Assembly (NCBI GenBank): GCA_013398615.1 | Contig: VZSR01003807.1 | Location: 20,963,943 to 21,027,942, forward strand | Direction of reading: 5' to 3' | Source of the DNA: Brachypodius melanocephalos | Taxonomy: Eukaryota; Chordata; Aves; Passeriformes; Pycnonotidae | Length of the DNA stretch: 64,000 nucleotides | Translations under genes and position numbers: made by a program | The notes under the pieces: generated by a model | The model's database searches: none | What the model was told of the DNA's origin: nothing | The model's input: only the letters and a program-made list of their open reading frames with translations | Shown: piece after piece, positions 63,303-64,000 of the stretch | How positions within the stretch are numbered: the stretch's first letter is position 1 | How the letters are laid out: each line of letters begins with the position of its first letter

Positions 63303-64000
63303 ACTAACTCTTTCTTGGATATTTTTAATCCTTGTAATTTCAGAGATTCCAATTTACATTTGGGCCTCCCTTCCCATCCTTACAGTTAGATATGCACACA
63401 TAAAGATCACTAGAATACACATGTTTATATTTTCTGGTGCCCCATGATAATTACAGTGGGGTTTTCCCTGAGGAATGAACATCTGGAACAGATCACCTGA
63501 TCTTACTGTGGAATTTCCATTAGCTGAAGATTCTTGTGCAAACAAATGGACATACATCTTTTGGACAAGGAACAATGAGAACAGACTAAGTTAACTTCTT
63601 GAAGTCCTTTCTCCTTACTACTCTACCCTTCCAAATTCAAGGCCAGAGACACATGTGGAAAGGTAACAAAATAATTATCTTTGAAGAGAGCATAAAGGTT
63701 GCCTGATCTGACCCAAAAGAAGAAAAGGCAGTGGAAGGGAGAGGCTCCTTTTATTTCCACATAGCACAGACTCACACACAGGTAATGTACTTGCTAAAGC
63801 CAACACACAATTTCTTCACTTACACAACTGTTACATTTACTTGCAAATTTAGAGAAGAAAACATCAAAAGGTTATTACACATTGCAATGAACAGAAACAC
63901 CCACATTTCTTTTACTACCGCTTGTAAGAAGTATGTGTGTGGGAACATCATTTACTTAATTCCTAGAAGTCACAGTAGGACTGTGGCTGTCCACAAATTA

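Larger units (their letters stand above)
57607..64000 (-). other. TPD52L1: TPD52L1 intron running off the right edge
   Basis: The upstream exon with the MNLMNELKQNF region was looked for on the minus strand and not found, so this is intron to the window edge. Contains the 36-bp duplication and a long pyrimidine tract. Confidence 0.7.

Noticed and set aside
1..64000. CRISPR array, operon, phage, toxin-antitoxin or endogenous retrovirus
   Set aside because: No regularly spaced repeats, Shine-Dalgarno-led gene runs, LTR pairs or gag/pol/env-like frames were seen. The RT-like sequence is CR1 LINE.

Overview
This is a window of vertebrate nuclear DNA, almost certainly from a bird. The evidence is spliced genes with vertebrate exon structure, CpG-island promoter sequence, low repeat density, and interspersed repeats that are nearly all CR1 LINE fragments with the avian-type 3' tail of short ATTCTRTGA units. 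There are no operons and no bacterial or phage features. The species cannot be named from the sequence.

Two protein-coding genes are supported, lying tail to tail. HDDC2 (+ strand, six coding exons, 31618-40678) is complete and encodes a 195-residue HD-domain 5'-deoxynucleotidase. TPD52L1 (- strand) is represented by its last four coding exons (57606 down to 44236); its earlier exons should lie beyond the right edge. The pairing fits the order I recall from human chromosome 6q22 (TPD52L1 - HDDC2 - HEY2), which would put HEY2 off the left edge. The two poly(A) signals (40703 and 42580) are about 1.9 kb apart and bracket two CR1 fragments.

Layout. 1-31.3 kb is intergenic upstream of HDDC2. It has no supported protein gene, five CR1 copies (12.7, 21.9, 24.1, 27.6 and 29.7 kb), a 5S-rRNA-derived relic (25.86 kb), simple repeats, and a CpG-rich island at 25.2-25.5 kb next to an AT-rich block that could be regulatory. 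31.3-32.0 kb is the HDDC2 CpG-island promoter and first exon. 32.2-40.7 kb holds the other HDDC2 exons. 40.7-42.5 kb is the gene-to-gene gap. 42.56-44.24 kb is the probable TPD52L1 3' UTR. 44.2-57.6 kb holds TPD52L1 exons and introns, with an old antisense CR1 at 52.6-53.2 kb. 57.6-64 kb is TPD52L1 intron with no recognisable exon.

I did not find a new biological system. The most interesting details are a CR1 tail that abuts the HDDC2 exon 2 acceptor and seems to supply its branch site, a 30-A tract and a 29-T tract on either side of the frame-neutral HDDC2 exon 4, a frame-neutral 39-nt TPD52L1 exon carrying a 14-3-3-like motif, and the 5S-derived relic. All homology calls come from recognition by eye; no search was run.
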